A stretch of 64,000 bases of DNA from CAJQQY01 sp045106765 (GCA_045106765.1 JBGCFD010000151.1:1-64000), one strand, 5' to 3'; positions 52,033 through 62,010 are shown, counted from the first letter of the stretch. Numbers and translations: made by a program. Notes: generated from the sequence alone by a model not told the origin.

Positions 52033-53184
52033 ATGAAATACCTATTAAACATACTTATCCTTGCAAGTCTATTTTTAGCATCTTGCCAACAAGCAGAAGA
52101 AATTCCTACTGACTTGAAAGGAAAAAAAACTTATCTCAAAACTAAGCAAACAGAATTGAGAGAATTACAAAAAGAAATCGCAAAACTTGAAGTAGAAATC
52201 GAAGCAGAAGACCCTGATGCTAAAAAAGAAAAACCTCGAACTTTAGTAACTACTCAAACAGTTTCAAAAACTGACTTCAATCGTTTTATCGAATTGCAAG
52301 CTGCAGTCGAAGCAGAAGATATGGTTGCTGCTAGTAGTGAAACTGGTGGAAGAATTACAGCTCTCAAAGTGAAGGAAGGACAATATGTCAAACGAGGACA
52401 ATTGATCGCAACTACTGATTTGGAAGCAGTCAAAAAACAAATTGCAGAATTGGAAAAATCATTAGAACTCGCAGTTGATGTTTTTAATCGACAAAAAAGA
52501 TTGTGGGATCAAAATATTGGTTCTGAAATTCAATTTTTACAAGCCAAAAACAGTAAAGAGCGTTTGGAAAAAAGTTTGGAAACTATTCAATATCAATTAA
52601 CGAAAGGAAATGTTTATGCACCCAAGAGTGGCGTGATCGAAATGGTCATTGCAAAAACTGGTGAAATGACTGCCCCTGGTTCTCCTATCGTTCAGATCTT
52701 AAATACGAGTCAAGTAAAAATTGCAGCAAATGTTCCTGAAAAATTCTTGAGAAATGTTCGACAAGGCGAAATGATGAATATTGAAATCCCTGCATTGGAT
52801 ATGAAAACGAAAGGTCGAGTATCCATGCTTGGAAGAACTATTAATCCAGCCAATAGAACTTTTAAAGTAGAAGTAAATTTATCTAATCCTAAAGGTTTAC
52901 TTAAACCTAATTTGTTAGCGAATATGTTATTGAATGATTTTTCTGCAAAGGATGTGATTACTGTTCCATTGGAACTAGTACAACAAGAAGTGAGTGGAAA
53001 GGATTATGTTTTTGTAAAAAAAGATGGAGAGGAAGGTGCAATGGCTAGTAAAATTTATGTAAAAACGAGTGAAAGTTACGATGGGAATATCATCATCCAA
53101 GAAGGATTGTTAGGAGGCGAGGAGCTTATCGTAACAGGAGCAAGAGGGATGGTAAATAATGCTTTGATTCAAGTTCAAAAATAA
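52033..53184 (+). CDS. RND-pump periplasmic adaptor (lipoprotein)
   Basis: 383 residues. The lipobox is LFLASCQQAEE. A short coiled-coil (about 30-62) precedes the adaptor domains: lipoyl half VEAEDMVAASSETGGRITAL near 93-112, hairpin about 135-185, second lipoyl half GNVYAPKSGVIEMVIAK near 194-210, beta-barrel to about 300, and membrane-proximal domain. It joins TolC to the RND permease that follows. ATG at 52033, with GGGCTAAATTTTTTTCATA before it. Confidence 0.93.
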   Translation: MKYLLNILILASLFLASCQQAEEIPTDLKGKKTYLKTKQTELRELQKEIAKLEVEIEAEDPDAKKEKPRTLVTTQTVSKTDFNRFIELQAAVEAEDMVAASSETGGRITALKVKEGQYVKRGQLIATTDLEAVKKQIAELEKSLELAVDVFNRQKRLWDQNIGSEIQFLQAKNSKERLEKSLETIQYQLTKGNVYAPKSGVIEMVIAKTGEMTAPGSPIVQILNTSQVKIAANVPEKFLRNVRQGEMMNIEIPALDMKTKGRVSMLGRTINPANRTFKVEVNLSNPKGLLKPNLLANMLLNDFSAKDVITVPLELVQQEVSGKDYVFVKKDGEEGAMASKIYVKTSESYDGNIIIQEGLLGGEELIVTGARGMVNNALIQVQK

Positions 53185-53264
53185 TTATTTTGATTTTTTA
53201 TTCAATTGTCGTATACCATTAAAGTGTTCTTCATTTGACTAAATTCAAATTAAAAAATAATAAA

Positions 53265-56200
53265 ATGGCCAATAAAATAATAGATAAAATAAAACAAGGA
53301 TTGCGAGAATTTGGGTTAACCACCTTCGCAGTTGATAATCGAACGAGTGTTTTTGTACTCACGTTTATGATTATGGTTTTTGGAATTTCGATGTATAATA
53401 GTATGCCCAAGGAAGCCTACCCAGAAATTTCAATGCCTAACATTTTTATCAATACAGTTTACCCTGGAAACTCGGCAAAGGACATTGAAAATTTGGTAAC
53501 TCGACCAATTGAAAAAGAGCTGGGTGGAATCTCTGAAATCAAAGAATTAAACTCTTCTTCTGCCCAAGATTTTTCTATCATCATTGCGGAATTTGATATG
53601 AATATTAATGTAGATGATGCTATGCGAAAAGTAAAAGATGCGGTCGATAAAGCAAAAGCAGAGCTGCCCAATGACTTACCTTCTGAGCCAGATGTTTCGG
53701 ATTTTAATTTTTCAGAAATGCCTGTGATGTCTGTCAATATTTCTGGAAATTATCCCAACGAACAACTTCGAAATTATGCTGAATATTTACAAGATAAAAT
53801 TGAAGACATTAGTGAAATCCAAGCAGTTAACTTAAAAGGTGCTCTTGATCGAGAAATGAAAATCGAAGTAGATCTTCCTCGAATGGAAGCAATGCAAGTC
53901 AGTTTTATGGACATCGAAAATGCGGTTCGCTCAGAGAATATGAACATGTCAGGTGGGGAGATTTTGACTAATGGATTCCGTCGTTCAATTCGAGTTTTGG
54001 GAGAATTCCAGAGTGCGAAAGAGTTAGAAAATATGATTATCAAAAATGAAAACAATGCACCTATCTTTCTTCGAGATATTGCCTCAGTTTCTTTTGGTGA
54101 TAAAGAAAAAACTAGTATTGCTCGATCTGACAAATTACCTGTTATCTCTCTAGATGTTATCAAGCGAAGTGGTGAAAATTTATTGGAAGCATCTGATAGA
54201 ATTAAAGCGGAAGTTGATTTAGCTGTCAAAGACATTTTTCCAGAAGACATCAAAGTTTCCATTTTTAATGACTTGAGTACACAAACCAGATTAATGGTTT
54301 CCAACTTGGAAAATAGTATTATTTCAGGGGTAATCTTAGTGGTTTTAGTTTTGTTATTTTTCCTTGGATTACGAAATGCGATGTTCGTAGGATTAGCGAT
54401 TCCATTGTCAATGTTGATGGGAATTATGATTATGAATATTATGGGATTTACCATGAATATGGTGGTACTTTTTTCCTTGATACTTGCCCTTGGAATGCTC
54501 GTGGATAATGCGATTGTAGTAGTCGAAAACATTTATAATTACATGCAAGAAGGCTACTCTGGGGTTGATGCTGCTAAGCATGGAACAGGAGAAGTTGCCT
54601 TGCCTATTATTGCTTCGACATTGACGACTTTGGCAGCATTTGTTCCATTGGCATTCTGGCCTGGGCTGATGGGAAGTTTTATGGGTTACTTACCGAAGAC
54701 GTTAATTATCGTTTTATCTTCCTCACTTTTTGTAGCATTGGTCATTAATCCAGTTTTGACTTCTGTATTTATGAAAGTGGATGAAAAAGCAGATGATGCA
54801 AATGTTAGAGCAAGAAAAGTTAGAAATATTTTACTTGGTGCATTGATCATGTTAGCCATTGCAGTATTGGGACATTTCTCTCAGACTTTTTGGGTGAGAA
54901 ATTTATTTACTATGGCAGCAGGAATTACATTACTTAATTTCTTCCTACTTCGCCCGATGTCTTTCTCATTTCAAAATTCTGTTTTACCAAAACTAGAAGA
55001 TGGTTACAATTGGTTCATAGGAAAAGTACTTCACAAATTTGCACCAATTTTCATCTTCCTTGGAACCTTTGCATTACTTGTTTTTTCTGCAGGTTTACTC
55101 GGAGCAAATATGCCACAACTAATCCCATTTCCAGAAGCTGATCCATTGTATGTAAATGCATTTATCGAACTTCCAATGGGAAAAGATATTGAAGTGACTA
55201 ATCAAATCTTGACTGAGTTGGAGGAAAAAGTAGAAGTCGCAATGGAAAAATATGAACCGATTATTGAAGCGAGTTTACTACAAATTGGAGAAAATACAAG
55301 TGATCCAAATGCTGGTCCAAGTTTTGGAACATCTCCTCACAAAGCAAGAATTACCGTCTCATTTGTTCCTTCCCAAGATCGAGGAGAACTCTCTACCGTT
55401 GAAGCAATGAGTGATATTCGAAAAGCCGTCCAAGGCGTTCCGGGTATTCAAATCGTTGTAGATAGAGAACAATCTGGCCCTCCGCAAGGGAAGCCAGTTG
55501 ATATTCAATTAACGGGTGATAATGTAGATACCTTAGCCCAACTTTCGGAAAATTTAATCGCTTTTATTAAAAGTAAAAACATCCCTGGAATTGAAGAATT
55601 AAAAGCAAGTGTAAAAATTGGAAAACCAGAAATGGAAATTTCAATTGATCGAGAAGCTGCTCGAACTTATCAAATTTCTACATTCAATATTGCTGATGCG
55701 ATTCGTACTTCAGTTTTTGGAAAAGAGGTTTCCAAATTTAAAGTGGGAGAAGATGAATATCCAATTAATTTGCGATTGGCAGAAAAGTATCGATATGACA
55801 AAGAAGATATTTTAAATCAAAGAATAACTTTTAGAAATCCTGCTAATGGCCGAATTGCACAAGTACCAATTTCGACCGTTGCTGATATTAAATTTACTTC
55901 AAGTTATGATTTGATTAATCGAAAAGATCAAGAAAGAAATATCGGAATCACTTCCAATATTTTAGATGGATATAATGGTGATGAAATTGTACAAGATCTT
56001 AAAACCTTACTAGAAGATTATCCAATGCCAACGGGTTACCAATATGCCTTCGGTGGTCAGCAAGAAGAAATGGCTAAGGAGATGGCATTTTTAAGTGGTG
56101 CATTTTCAATTGCCTTATTTGCGATCTTCTTGATTTTGGTGGCACAATTTAACAGTATCGTTTCACCATTTATCATTATTCTCTCGGTGGTGTTTAGTAC

Positions 56201-56690
56201 GATTGGAGTATTCTTAGGCTATGTAAGTTCTGGGATGGATATCGTTGTGGTGATGACCGGAGTTGGAATTATTTCACTAGCTGGGATTGTGGTAAATAAT
56301 GCGATCGTACTGGTCGATTATATCAATCTCGTTATCAAACGAAAACGAGAAGAATTAGGTTTTGAAAAGATGAGTCAACTCACCAAACAACAAGTGAAGG
56401 AAGCTATCATCGAAGGTGGTGGCCGTCGTTTACGTCCAGTTTTGTTGACTGCGATTACGACCGTTTTAGGATTGATTCCTTTAGCGATTGGTTTGAATAT
56501 TAATTTCTTTACGTTGATTTCAGAATTGGATCCTCAGTTTTTTATCGGAGGTGACAATGCTCAATTTTGGGGAACGATGGCTTGGACGGTGATCTATGGA
56601 TTAGTGTTCGCAACGTTTTTGACTTTGGTGGTTGTACCTGTAATGTATTGGTTGGCGTATCGAGGATTGATGTTGATTAGGAGAAAATAA
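53265..56690 (+). CDS. RND efflux permease (AcrB/HAE1-like)
   Basis: 1141 residues from ATG 53265; an upstream TTG at 53235 would add 10. RND features: AFAEYPGNSAKDIENLVTRP-like FINTVYPGNSAKDIENLVTR near 60-79, the helix-4 motif LALGMLVDNAIVVVENIYNY with the proton-relay Asp, and the second-half NNAIVLVDYIN. Twelve helices and two porter domains are expected. It is about 100 residues longer than AcrB, the excess being an extra hydrophobic hairpin between the two halves (about 515-590, NILLGALIMLAIAVLGHFS). It exports hydrophobic compounds by proton antiport with the upstream adaptor and TolC. Confidence 0.95.
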   Translation: MANKIIDKIKQGLREFGLTTFAVDNRTSVFVLTFMIMVFGISMYNSMPKEAYPEISMPNIFINTVYPGNSAKDIENLVTRPIEKELGGISEIKELNSSSAQDFSIIIAEFDMNINVDDAMRKVKDAVDKAKAELPNDLPSEPDVSDFNFSEMPVMSVNISGNYPNEQLRNYAEYLQDKIEDISEIQAVNLKGALDREMKIEVDLPRMEAMQVSFMDIENAVRSENMNMSGGEILTNGFRRSIRVLGEFQSAKELENMIIKNENNAPIFLRDIASVSFGDKEKTSIARSDKLPVISLDVIKRSGENLLEASDRIKAEVDLAVKDIFPEDIKVSIFNDLSTQTRLMVSNLENSIISGVILVVLVLLFFLGLRNAMFVGLAIPLSMLMGIMIMNIMGFTMNMVVLFSLILALGMLVDNAIVVVENIYNYMQEGYSGVDAAKHGTGEVALPIIASTLTTLAAFVPLAFWPGLMGSFMGYLPKTLIIVLSSSLFVALVINPVLTSVFMKVDEKADDANVRARKVRNILLGALIMLAIAVLGHFSQTFWVRNLFTMAAGITLLNFFLLRPMSFSFQNSVLPKLEDGYNWFIGKVLHKFAPIFIFLGTFALLVFSAGLLGANMPQLIPFPEADPLYVNAFIELPMGKDIEVTNQILTELEEKVEVAMEKYEPIIEASLLQIGENTSDPNAGPSFGTSPHKARITVSFVPSQDRGELSTVEAMSDIRKAVQGVPGIQIVVDREQSGPPQGKPVDIQLTGDNVDTLAQLSENLIAFIKSKNIPGIEELKASVKIGKPEMEISIDREAARTYQISTFNIADAIRTSVFGKEVSKFKVGEDEYPINLRLAEKYRYDKEDILNQRITFRNPANGRIAQVPISTVADIKFTSSYDLINRKDQERNIGITSNILDGYNGDEIVQDLKTLLEDYPMPTGYQYAFGGQQEEMAKEMAFLSGAFSIALFAIFLILVAQFNSIVSPFIIILSVVFSTIGVFLGYVSSGMDIVVVMTGVGIISLAGIVVNNAIVLVDYINLVIKRKREELGFEKMSQLTKQQVKEAIIEGGGRRLRPVLLTAITTVLGLIPLAIGLNINFFTLISELDPQFFIGGDNAQFWGTMAWTVIYGLVFATFLTLVVVPVMYWLAYRGLMLIRRK

Positions 56691-56724
56691 ATATTTTGTT
56701 TTCTGATAAAAAATAAGATCATAA

Positions 56725-56765
56725 AAAAATCCTCGGAGTTTAATTACTTCGAGGATTTTTGTTTT
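56725..56765 (+). terminator. intrinsic terminator of the efflux operon
   Basis: AAAAATCCTCGGAGT pairs with ACTTCGAGGATTTTT (one mismatch) around a 6-base loop and runs into TTTTTGTTTT. It begins 34 bases after the RND stop. Confidence 0.88.
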
Positions 56766-56837
56766 ACAACAATTACAATTTGAAAAATAAAATCGCCATT
56801 TTTGATTTTGACATTAAAATTTCAATTCTTTTTCAAT

Positions 56838-57725
56838 ATGAAAAAAGACATTCCTTTAGTTTCTTTTAAAAAAGAACAATCCGATAAACTTGATTTTGAA
56901 ATCTATCCTATTCAGGATTTATTCAAAAAAAATGATACGCTTCTTGATCATTCTATCACTCAGCCACATCGAGTTAATTTTCCAATTATTATTTTTATTA
57001 CAAAAGGAACTGGCCAACATTTTATCGACTTCAAATCATACACTTACAAAAAAGGAAGTATTATTTTTATTGCAAAAGAACAGATTCAATCCTTTGAAAT
57101 AAAATCAACCACTAAAGGTTTTATCATTTTATTTACGGAGAAATTTATTTGGAAAACCGTGGACTTCTCAAATTCACTCAATTATTCCAAGTTATTTAAT
57201 TACCATTCAAATGAACCTATCCTTCATTTAAAAAAGATAGACCTAGAAGATTTCTCCAACATAATTTTCAATATTTATGCAGAATATAATCAATCTAATA
57301 TTTTTGCAAAAGAAGAAATCCTTCGAACTTTATTGAATTGGTTATTACTAAAATCAGAAAGAATTTTAAGAAAAAATACTGATCCCAAAAGAGTAAAATT
57401 TTTAGAAAAGCCTTTTAATGAATTTAGAAATCTTTTAGTTAAAACTTATCAAAACACAAGAAATGCAAAGGATTATGCTCAAGAAATGAATATCTCTTAC
57501 AAACATCTGAATGATATTTGTAAATCTATTTTAGGAAAAACTGCCAAAGAATTCATTGATAATTATTTGATTCTAGAAACCAAACGCCATCTTGCTAGCT
57601 CAAATATTTCAATAAAAGAATTAACCTTCAAAATGGGATTTGATGAACCTACTAACTTTATCAAATTTTTTAAAAAACATACTCAACAAACTCCTTCCCA
57701 ATTCAAGAAACTCTATCAAAAATAG
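56838..57725 (+). CDS. AraC-family transcriptional regulator
   Basis: 295 residues from ATG 56838; the longer frame starts with TTG and adds 12 hydrophobic residues. An N-terminal AraC-binding cupin (about 40-120, PIIIFITKGTGQHFIDF) and a C-terminal double helix-turn-helix (AKDYAQEMNISYKHLNDICK and ISIKELTFKMGFDEPTNFIK) are clear. It is followed after 107 bases by a SnoaL-like lipoprotein gene in the same direction, its likely target. Confidence 0.9.
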   Translation: MKKDIPLVSFKKEQSDKLDFEIYPIQDLFKKNDTLLDHSITQPHRVNFPIIIFITKGTGQHFIDFKSYTYKKGSIIFIAKEQIQSFEIKSTTKGFIILFTEKFIWKTVDFSNSLNYSKLFNYHSNEPILHLKKIDLEDFSNIIFNIYAEYNQSNIFAKEEILRTLLNWLLLKSERILRKNTDPKRVKFLEKPFNEFRNLLVKTYQNTRNAKDYAQEMNISYKHLNDICKSILGKTAKEFIDNYLILETKRHLASSNISIKELTFKMGFDEPTNFIKFFKKHTQQTPSQFKKLYQK

Positions 57726-57832
57726 TTCAGGTTAGATATTTACCATTTTTAAAATAAGATTAACCTATTCTCTCCCCTGAGGATACCTCACCTTTGTATT
57801 ATCAATTTACCAACAAAACAAATTTTTAAAAC

Positions 57833-58708
57833 ATGAGAATTTTAATCTTATTCATTACCACGGCTGCTTTATTTATGATGAGTTGTGGAAATAATCAAAC
57901 TAATATTTCTAACCAAAAAAATGATAAAAAAATGAATCAAACATCAGAATTATCAAACAAACAAAAAGTAGTTGCTCTTTTAGAAAGTTTGGAAACTGGA
58001 GATAAAACTCCAGTCAGTTATATCAATCCAAATAAATACATTCAACACAACCTAGCTGTCGAAGATGGATTAGCAGGATTTGGTGCAGTTTTACAAAATG
58101 CTCCTGAAGGTGGTTTTAAAGCAAAAGTAATTCGAGCATTTGAAGATGGAGATTTTGTGTTCACTCACACTATTTATGATTTCTTCGGTCCAAAAATTGG
58201 TTTCGATTTATTCCGATTCGAAGACGGTTTGATTGTAGAGCATTGGGATAACCTGGGTGAAACGACACCTGCTAATCCTAGTGGTCATACTCAAATTGAT
58301 GGTCCAACGACTATTCAAGACTTAGATAAAACTGCTACCAATAAATCAATCGTAAAAGATTTCGTCATAACTATTTTGAAAAATGGAGAGTTTGACAAAT
58401 TAGGAAACTACTTCGATGGAGACAATTACATTCAACATAATTCTGCCATTGGAGATGGACTTTCAGGCTTAGGAAAAGCTTTGGAAGAAATGGGGAAAGC
58501 CGGTATCACGATGGAGTATCATCAAGTTCACAAAGTAGTTGGAGAAGGGAATTTTGTATTGACCGTTTCTGAAGGAAAGTTTGCAGGACAGCCAACTTCG
58601 TTTTACGATTTATTTAGAGTGGAGAATGGAAAGATTGCAGAGCATTGGGATATTATTGAAACGATTCCAGCGAAGTCTGAATGGAAAAATAATAATGGAA
58701 AATTTTAA
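57833..58708 (+). CDS. lipoprotein with two SnoaL-like domains
   Basis: 291 residues. The lipobox is ALFMMSCGNN. Two tandem NTF2/SnoaL-like domains follow, at about 40-155 and 170-285. Each has an IQHN motif (KYIQHNLAVEDGLAGFGAVL and NYIQHNSAIGDGLSGLGKAL) and ends with FRFEDGLIVEHWDN or FRVENGKIAEHWDI. SnoaL folds include polyketide cyclases, isomerases and hydrolases; this one lacks a known catalytic assignment. Likely controlled by the AraC gene just upstream. It ends at a strong terminator. Confidence 0.88.
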   Translation: MRILILFITTAALFMMSCGNNQTNISNQKNDKKMNQTSELSNKQKVVALLESLETGDKTPVSYINPNKYIQHNLAVEDGLAGFGAVLQNAPEGGFKAKVIRAFEDGDFVFTHTIYDFFGPKIGFDLFRFEDGLIVEHWDNLGETTPANPSGHTQIDGPTTIQDLDKTATNKSIVKDFVITILKNGEFDKLGNYFDGDNYIQHNSAIGDGLSGLGKALEEMGKAGITMEYHQVHKVVGEGNFVLTVSEGKFAGQPTSFYDLFRVENGKIAEHWDIIETIPAKSEWKNNNGKF

Positions 58709-58728
58709 TTGAAATACTTTAAAATTGG

Positions 58729-58762
58729 AAAACCTCGAAGTGACTCGCTTCGAGGTTTTTTC
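58729..58762. terminator. bidirectional intrinsic terminator
   Basis: AAAACCTCGAAG and CTTCGAGGTTTT pair perfectly around a 7-base loop, with A and T runs on either side. It separates the SnoaL-like gene and the convergent gene that ends at 58764. Confidence 0.9.
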
Positions 58763-58763
58763 A

Positions 58764-59216
58764 TTATACTTCTTTTTCAAAATCAACCAACAAATCCTTC
58801 ACTCCTTTCGATCCTGAAATTTGAAATGCAATTCCTTTTTCAAAAGGCAAAATGGAAATATCAAATTTAAAAAATGAGCAACAATCTTTTTCTTTCAACA
58901 TGAACTCTGTGATGATTGCAGCTAATTCTTTTTCATCATCAAAGTAATAAACGAATCCATCATCTAACTCTACCTTCTTTTTTAGTTTGGAAAAAATCTT
59001 AGTTTTCAATTCCAATTTCCGATCAATCAATTCTGCATCCGTCAAACTACAACTCAATGCTCCTTGCAAAACAGTCACATGATCTTCCCAAGCAATAGGT
59101 GCAAAAGCAGATCTTGAGTCGCCCGAAAATTTATTAAACACATACCCTGAAATCAAAAACAGTATCAATAAAATCCAACCTAACCCAAAAATTACATTTC
59201 GTATTTTGCTATTCAT
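58764..59216 (-). CDS. small membrane-anchored protein with CC motif
   Basis: 150 residues from ATG 59216, which has AAAGGTG 8 bases upstream; a GTG at 59225 is an alternative. One N-terminal helix (about 8-28, VIFGLGWILLILFLISGYVF) is followed by a soluble domain with GALSCSLTDAELIDRKLELK near 52-71 and a Cys pair in LKEKDCCSFFKFDISI near 113-128. I recall a group of small bacterial proteins with this CSLT...CC.FF pattern, but no function. The Cys residues could bind metal. The phosphatase gene lies 20 bases upstream in the same direction. Confidence 0.7.
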   Translation of the reverse strand: MNSKIRNVIFGLGWILLILFLISGYVFNKFSGDSRSAFAPIAWEDHVTVLQGALSCSLTDAELIDRKLELKTKIFSKLKKKVELDDGFVYYFDDEKELAAIITEFMLKEKDCCSFFKFDISILPFEKGIAFQISGSKGVKDLLVDFEKEV

Positions 59217-59236
59217 GGTTTTCACCTTTTAAATTT

Positions 59237-60313
59237 TTATTTCTTTTTAGACTCACTATCTGGCGTTAAATTTTCTTTCAAATACAACTTATTTCCCAAT
59301 CCTCTCACCTCAACAGAAACTCCTGGAGTTGTCCTTGACCAATCAATTTTCAGCAAAGCAAAATTTTTCTCAATCACTATTTCCCCTATTCGATATTGAT
59401 TAGTTTCTTTTCTTTTTTCTTTCCAAGAATGCGTCAATCCACTTGAAGTAACTTCATAAAGAGGCGCTTCAATTTCATTAATCTTTGCTTTCGAAACTTC
59501 CGCCATGTGTCGATCACCGCTTATTAAAATTGGCATCGTAGGTTGTGTTTGTTGTAAAAGTCGAATCAATTTTTTTCTTGCAGCTGGAAAGTTTGCCCAT
59601 TTTTCAAAACGATGTTGATTAGGTAACATTTGAATTCCGCTTCCAATAATATTAATTTGAGCATCACTATTCGTTAATTCTTTTTCCAACCATTCCCATT
59701 GTTTTTTTCCTAAAATATCTCCGCGAGTGTTTGGTATATATTTTTTGTTCGATCCTTTTGTTCGAGTCACTCCATCTCTAAAGTACCTTGCATCCAATAA
59801 AATTATTTTTACTTTTTGTCCTTCTTTTCCAAAAGTAAAAGACTGATATGCTCCTTCTCGATTTCGGACGGCTGCATTTTTAGGCACATCCAAAAAATCT
59901 AACATTAGTCGCTTGCTTTCTTTTTTCATAGGATATTCTTTCCCTGCATCATTCCAGCCAAAATCATGATCATCCCAAATCCCAATCACAGGTGAACACG
60001 CCAACAATCGACGATAATCAATATTGTTTTTTACAAAAGAATATTTATCAGCCATCACTTGCATATTTTTTGTGTCCGCATAAATAATATCACCTAACCA
60101 AATCCATAGATCAGGTTTATTCTTAACCACATGTCTCCACATTTCTTGACTTTTGCTTTGATTATTGCAAGAACCGAAAGCGATAGTTTGAAGGATATTT
60201 TTAGTATCTAATTTCCGAGCGGTGTTAGCAAATTTTGGATCTACTTTTATGTCTTGAGCACATGCTGTGATTAAAAATAAACAACCACAAAAGAAGAGGG
60301 ATATTTTTTTCAT
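59237..60313 (-). CDS. PhoD-like metallophosphatase, lipoprotein
   Basis: 358 residues from ATG 60313 (a TTG at 60322 would add 3). The N-terminus MKKISLFFCGCLFLITACAQ is a lipoprotein signal, so it is exported and anchored. Metallophosphoesterase motifs: FGSCNNQSKSQEMW near 49-62, IWLGDIIYADT near 74-84, GIWDDHDFGWNDAG near 115-128, LLDARYFRDG, and SGDRHMAEVSK near 270-280. PhoD-type enzymes cleave phosphomono- and phosphodiesters using Ca/Fe or two metals. It probably shares a transcript with the small CC-motif gene downstream. Divergent from the OmpA-like gene. Confidence 0.93.
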   Translation of the reverse strand: MKKISLFFCGCLFLITACAQDIKVDPKFANTARKLDTKNILQTIAFGSCNNQSKSQEMWRHVVKNKPDLWIWLGDIIYADTKNMQVMADKYSFVKNNIDYRRLLACSPVIGIWDDHDFGWNDAGKEYPMKKESKRLMLDFLDVPKNAAVRNREGAYQSFTFGKEGQKVKIILLDARYFRDGVTRTKGSNKKYIPNTRGDILGKKQWEWLEKELTNSDAQINIIGSGIQMLPNQHRFEKWANFPAARKKLIRLLQQTQPTMPILISGDRHMAEVSKAKINEIEAPLYEVTSSGLTHSWKEKRKETNQYRIGEIVIEKNFALLKIDWSRTTPGVSVEVRGLGNKLYLKENLTPDSESKKK

Positions 60314-60663
60314 AGAAAACAATTGAAATTTTGAAAGGGTAATTCTGATTTCTTAAGAGGTGAAAAAACGCCTAAAATCTAACGGCTAAATTAACATAAA
60401 AAAATAAAATGTTACTTCTCATTTTTATCACGTATAAATAAGTGAATATATCAAAACGAAAATCATTTACAATTTCAACCAACAATTCAATATGCGAATG
60501 CCATCCGTTTTTATAAAAAACCGATGGATCTTCATTATATTCAACCTATCTACTCAAATTATCTTTCCCATAGAACAATTTTCTACTAGTAATTTTATCT
60601 TATTTTATAATACACGAGAATGTTATCAAGCTGATATTTTTCTCAAACAAAACCTTTACAAAA
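60314..60663. other. divergent promoter region, PhoD-like / OmpA-like
   Basis: 350 bp with no convincing gene. A 60-codon plus-strand frame (60492-60674) overlaps the OmpA-like start and has no protein-like features. I see no clear TAnnTTTG element or inverted repeat. Confidence 0.5.
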
Positions 60664-62010
60664 ATGGCAATTAATTTATTAGACATGCTTAAAGACCAGA
60701 TTGGAGATGCAGTAATATCCCAAGCTGGAAGTTATTTAGGCGCTGATAATTCAGGTGTAAAATCTGCAATGGGCGCAGCCCTACCTTCTATTCTAGGAAG
60801 TTTGATCTCATCAGGATCTACTTCTCAAGGATCAAAAGGATTGATAGATATGATCACCAAAGGAGGGCACGATGGAAGTGTTTTCGATAATTTAGGAAAT
60901 GTACTTGGAGGAGGTGATACAACTAGCGGTTTCTTAAATTCTGGAAGTGGTATTCTTAAATCTTTGATGGGTAATAAATTGGGTTCAGTTGTAGACATTA
61001 TCTCTTCTGTGAGTGGTCTTAATAAAGGATCTTCTTCTTCAATCATGAGTATGGCTGCACCATTAGTCATGGGTATGGTTGGAAAATACATCAAAAGCAA
61101 AGCGCTTGATGCGATGGGTTTAAGTAAATTTTTAGGTTCACAAAGTAAGCATGTAGCAAGTGCGCTTCCTGCTGGAATGGGTAGCCTTTTAGGTTTTAAT
61201 CCTTCAGGTATGGGAGACAGAGTAGAAGCTGCGGCTAATACTGCTCGTGCAACTGTTACTGAAACCGCAAATGAAGGTGGTGGTCTTTTGAAAAAATTAA
61301 TTCCTTTACTATTAATTCTGGGAGTGTTGGGATACTTTGGTTGGAATGCGATGTCAGGAAGTGGCGTAACAGATGCCATTTCTGAAGCTGGAGATAAAAT
61401 AAGTGAAACGGCAAAAGGCGCAGGAAATGTCGTAGCCGACGCTGCCAATACCGTTGGAGAAACAGTAGGTGATGTTGCGAATACTGCTGGAGAAACAGTA
61501 GGTGATGCAGCGGCAACTGTTGGTGGTGCTGTGGGTGATGTTGCTAATGCTGCTGGAGAAATGGCAAGTGATGCTGCTAGTGCAATCTCTGCAAAAGCTA
61601 AAGAAGCCTTGGCAGGAGTAACTTTTGCTGCGGGTTCTGTTGGTGAGAAATTTAGCAACTTCTTGGCAAGTGATCGAAGTGGGGAAAGTACTTTCCGTTT
61701 TAACAATTTGACATTTGCAAGTGGTTCTGCTGCGATTAAAGATATGGCTGAAGTAGATAACTTAGCAAAAGTATTGAATGCATATTCTAATATCAACATC
61801 GAAGTTGGAGGTCATACGGATAGCTCAGGAGCTGCTGATAAAAACATGACACTTTCTCAAGCACGTGCAGAAGCTGTAAAAACACAATTAGTTGCTCAAG
61901 GTGTAGATGCAAGTAGAATCACAGCTAAGGGTTATGGTTCAACTTCACCAACTACTACAAATGCTGCTGACGCTGCCAATCGAAGAGTAGAAATTACAAT
62001 AGCAAAGTAA
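60664..62010 (+). CDS. DUF937-OmpA fusion protein with 11-residue repeats
   Basis: 448 residues. The N-terminal DUF937-type region (about 1-200) is Gly/Ser/Leu-rich (ADNSGVKSAMGAALPSILGS). A single membrane helix (about 210-228, LLKKLIPLLLILGVLGYFGW) follows. An Ala/Gly-rich amphipathic stretch (about 240-320) contains four tandem 11-residue units (NTVGETVGDVA, NTAGETVGDAA, ATVGGAVGDVA, NAAGEMASDAA; 61447-61578). The C-terminal OmpA domain (about 335-448) has the peptidoglycan-binding INIEVGGHTDSSGAADKN and NRRVEITIAK. There is no signal peptide; the membrane helix must anchor it, with OmpA in the periplasm binding the cell wall. Confidence 0.9.
   Translation: MAINLLDMLKDQIGDAVISQAGSYLGADNSGVKSAMGAALPSILGSLISSGSTSQGSKGLIDMITKGGHDGSVFDNLGNVLGGGDTTSGFLNSGSGILKSLMGNKLGSVVDIISSVSGLNKGSSSSIMSMAAPLVMGMVGKYIKSKALDAMGLSKFLGSQSKHVASALPAGMGSLLGFNPSGMGDRVEAAANTARATVTETANEGGGLLKKLIPLLLILGVLGYFGWNAMSGSGVTDAISEAGDKISETAKGAGNVVADAANTVGETVGDVANTAGETVGDAAATVGGAVGDVANAAGEMASDAASAISAKAKEALAGVTFAAGSVGEKFSNFLASDRSGESTFRFNNLTFASGSAAIKDMAEVDNLAKVLNAYSNINIEVGGHTDSSGAADKNMTLSQARAEAVKTQLVAQGVDASRITAKGYGSTSPTTTNAADAANRRVEITIAK

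Noticed and set aside
60492..60674. 60-codon plus-strand frame before the OmpA-like gene
   Set aside because: Overlaps the OmpA-like start by 11 bases, has no domain or clear leader, and the composition looks non-coding.
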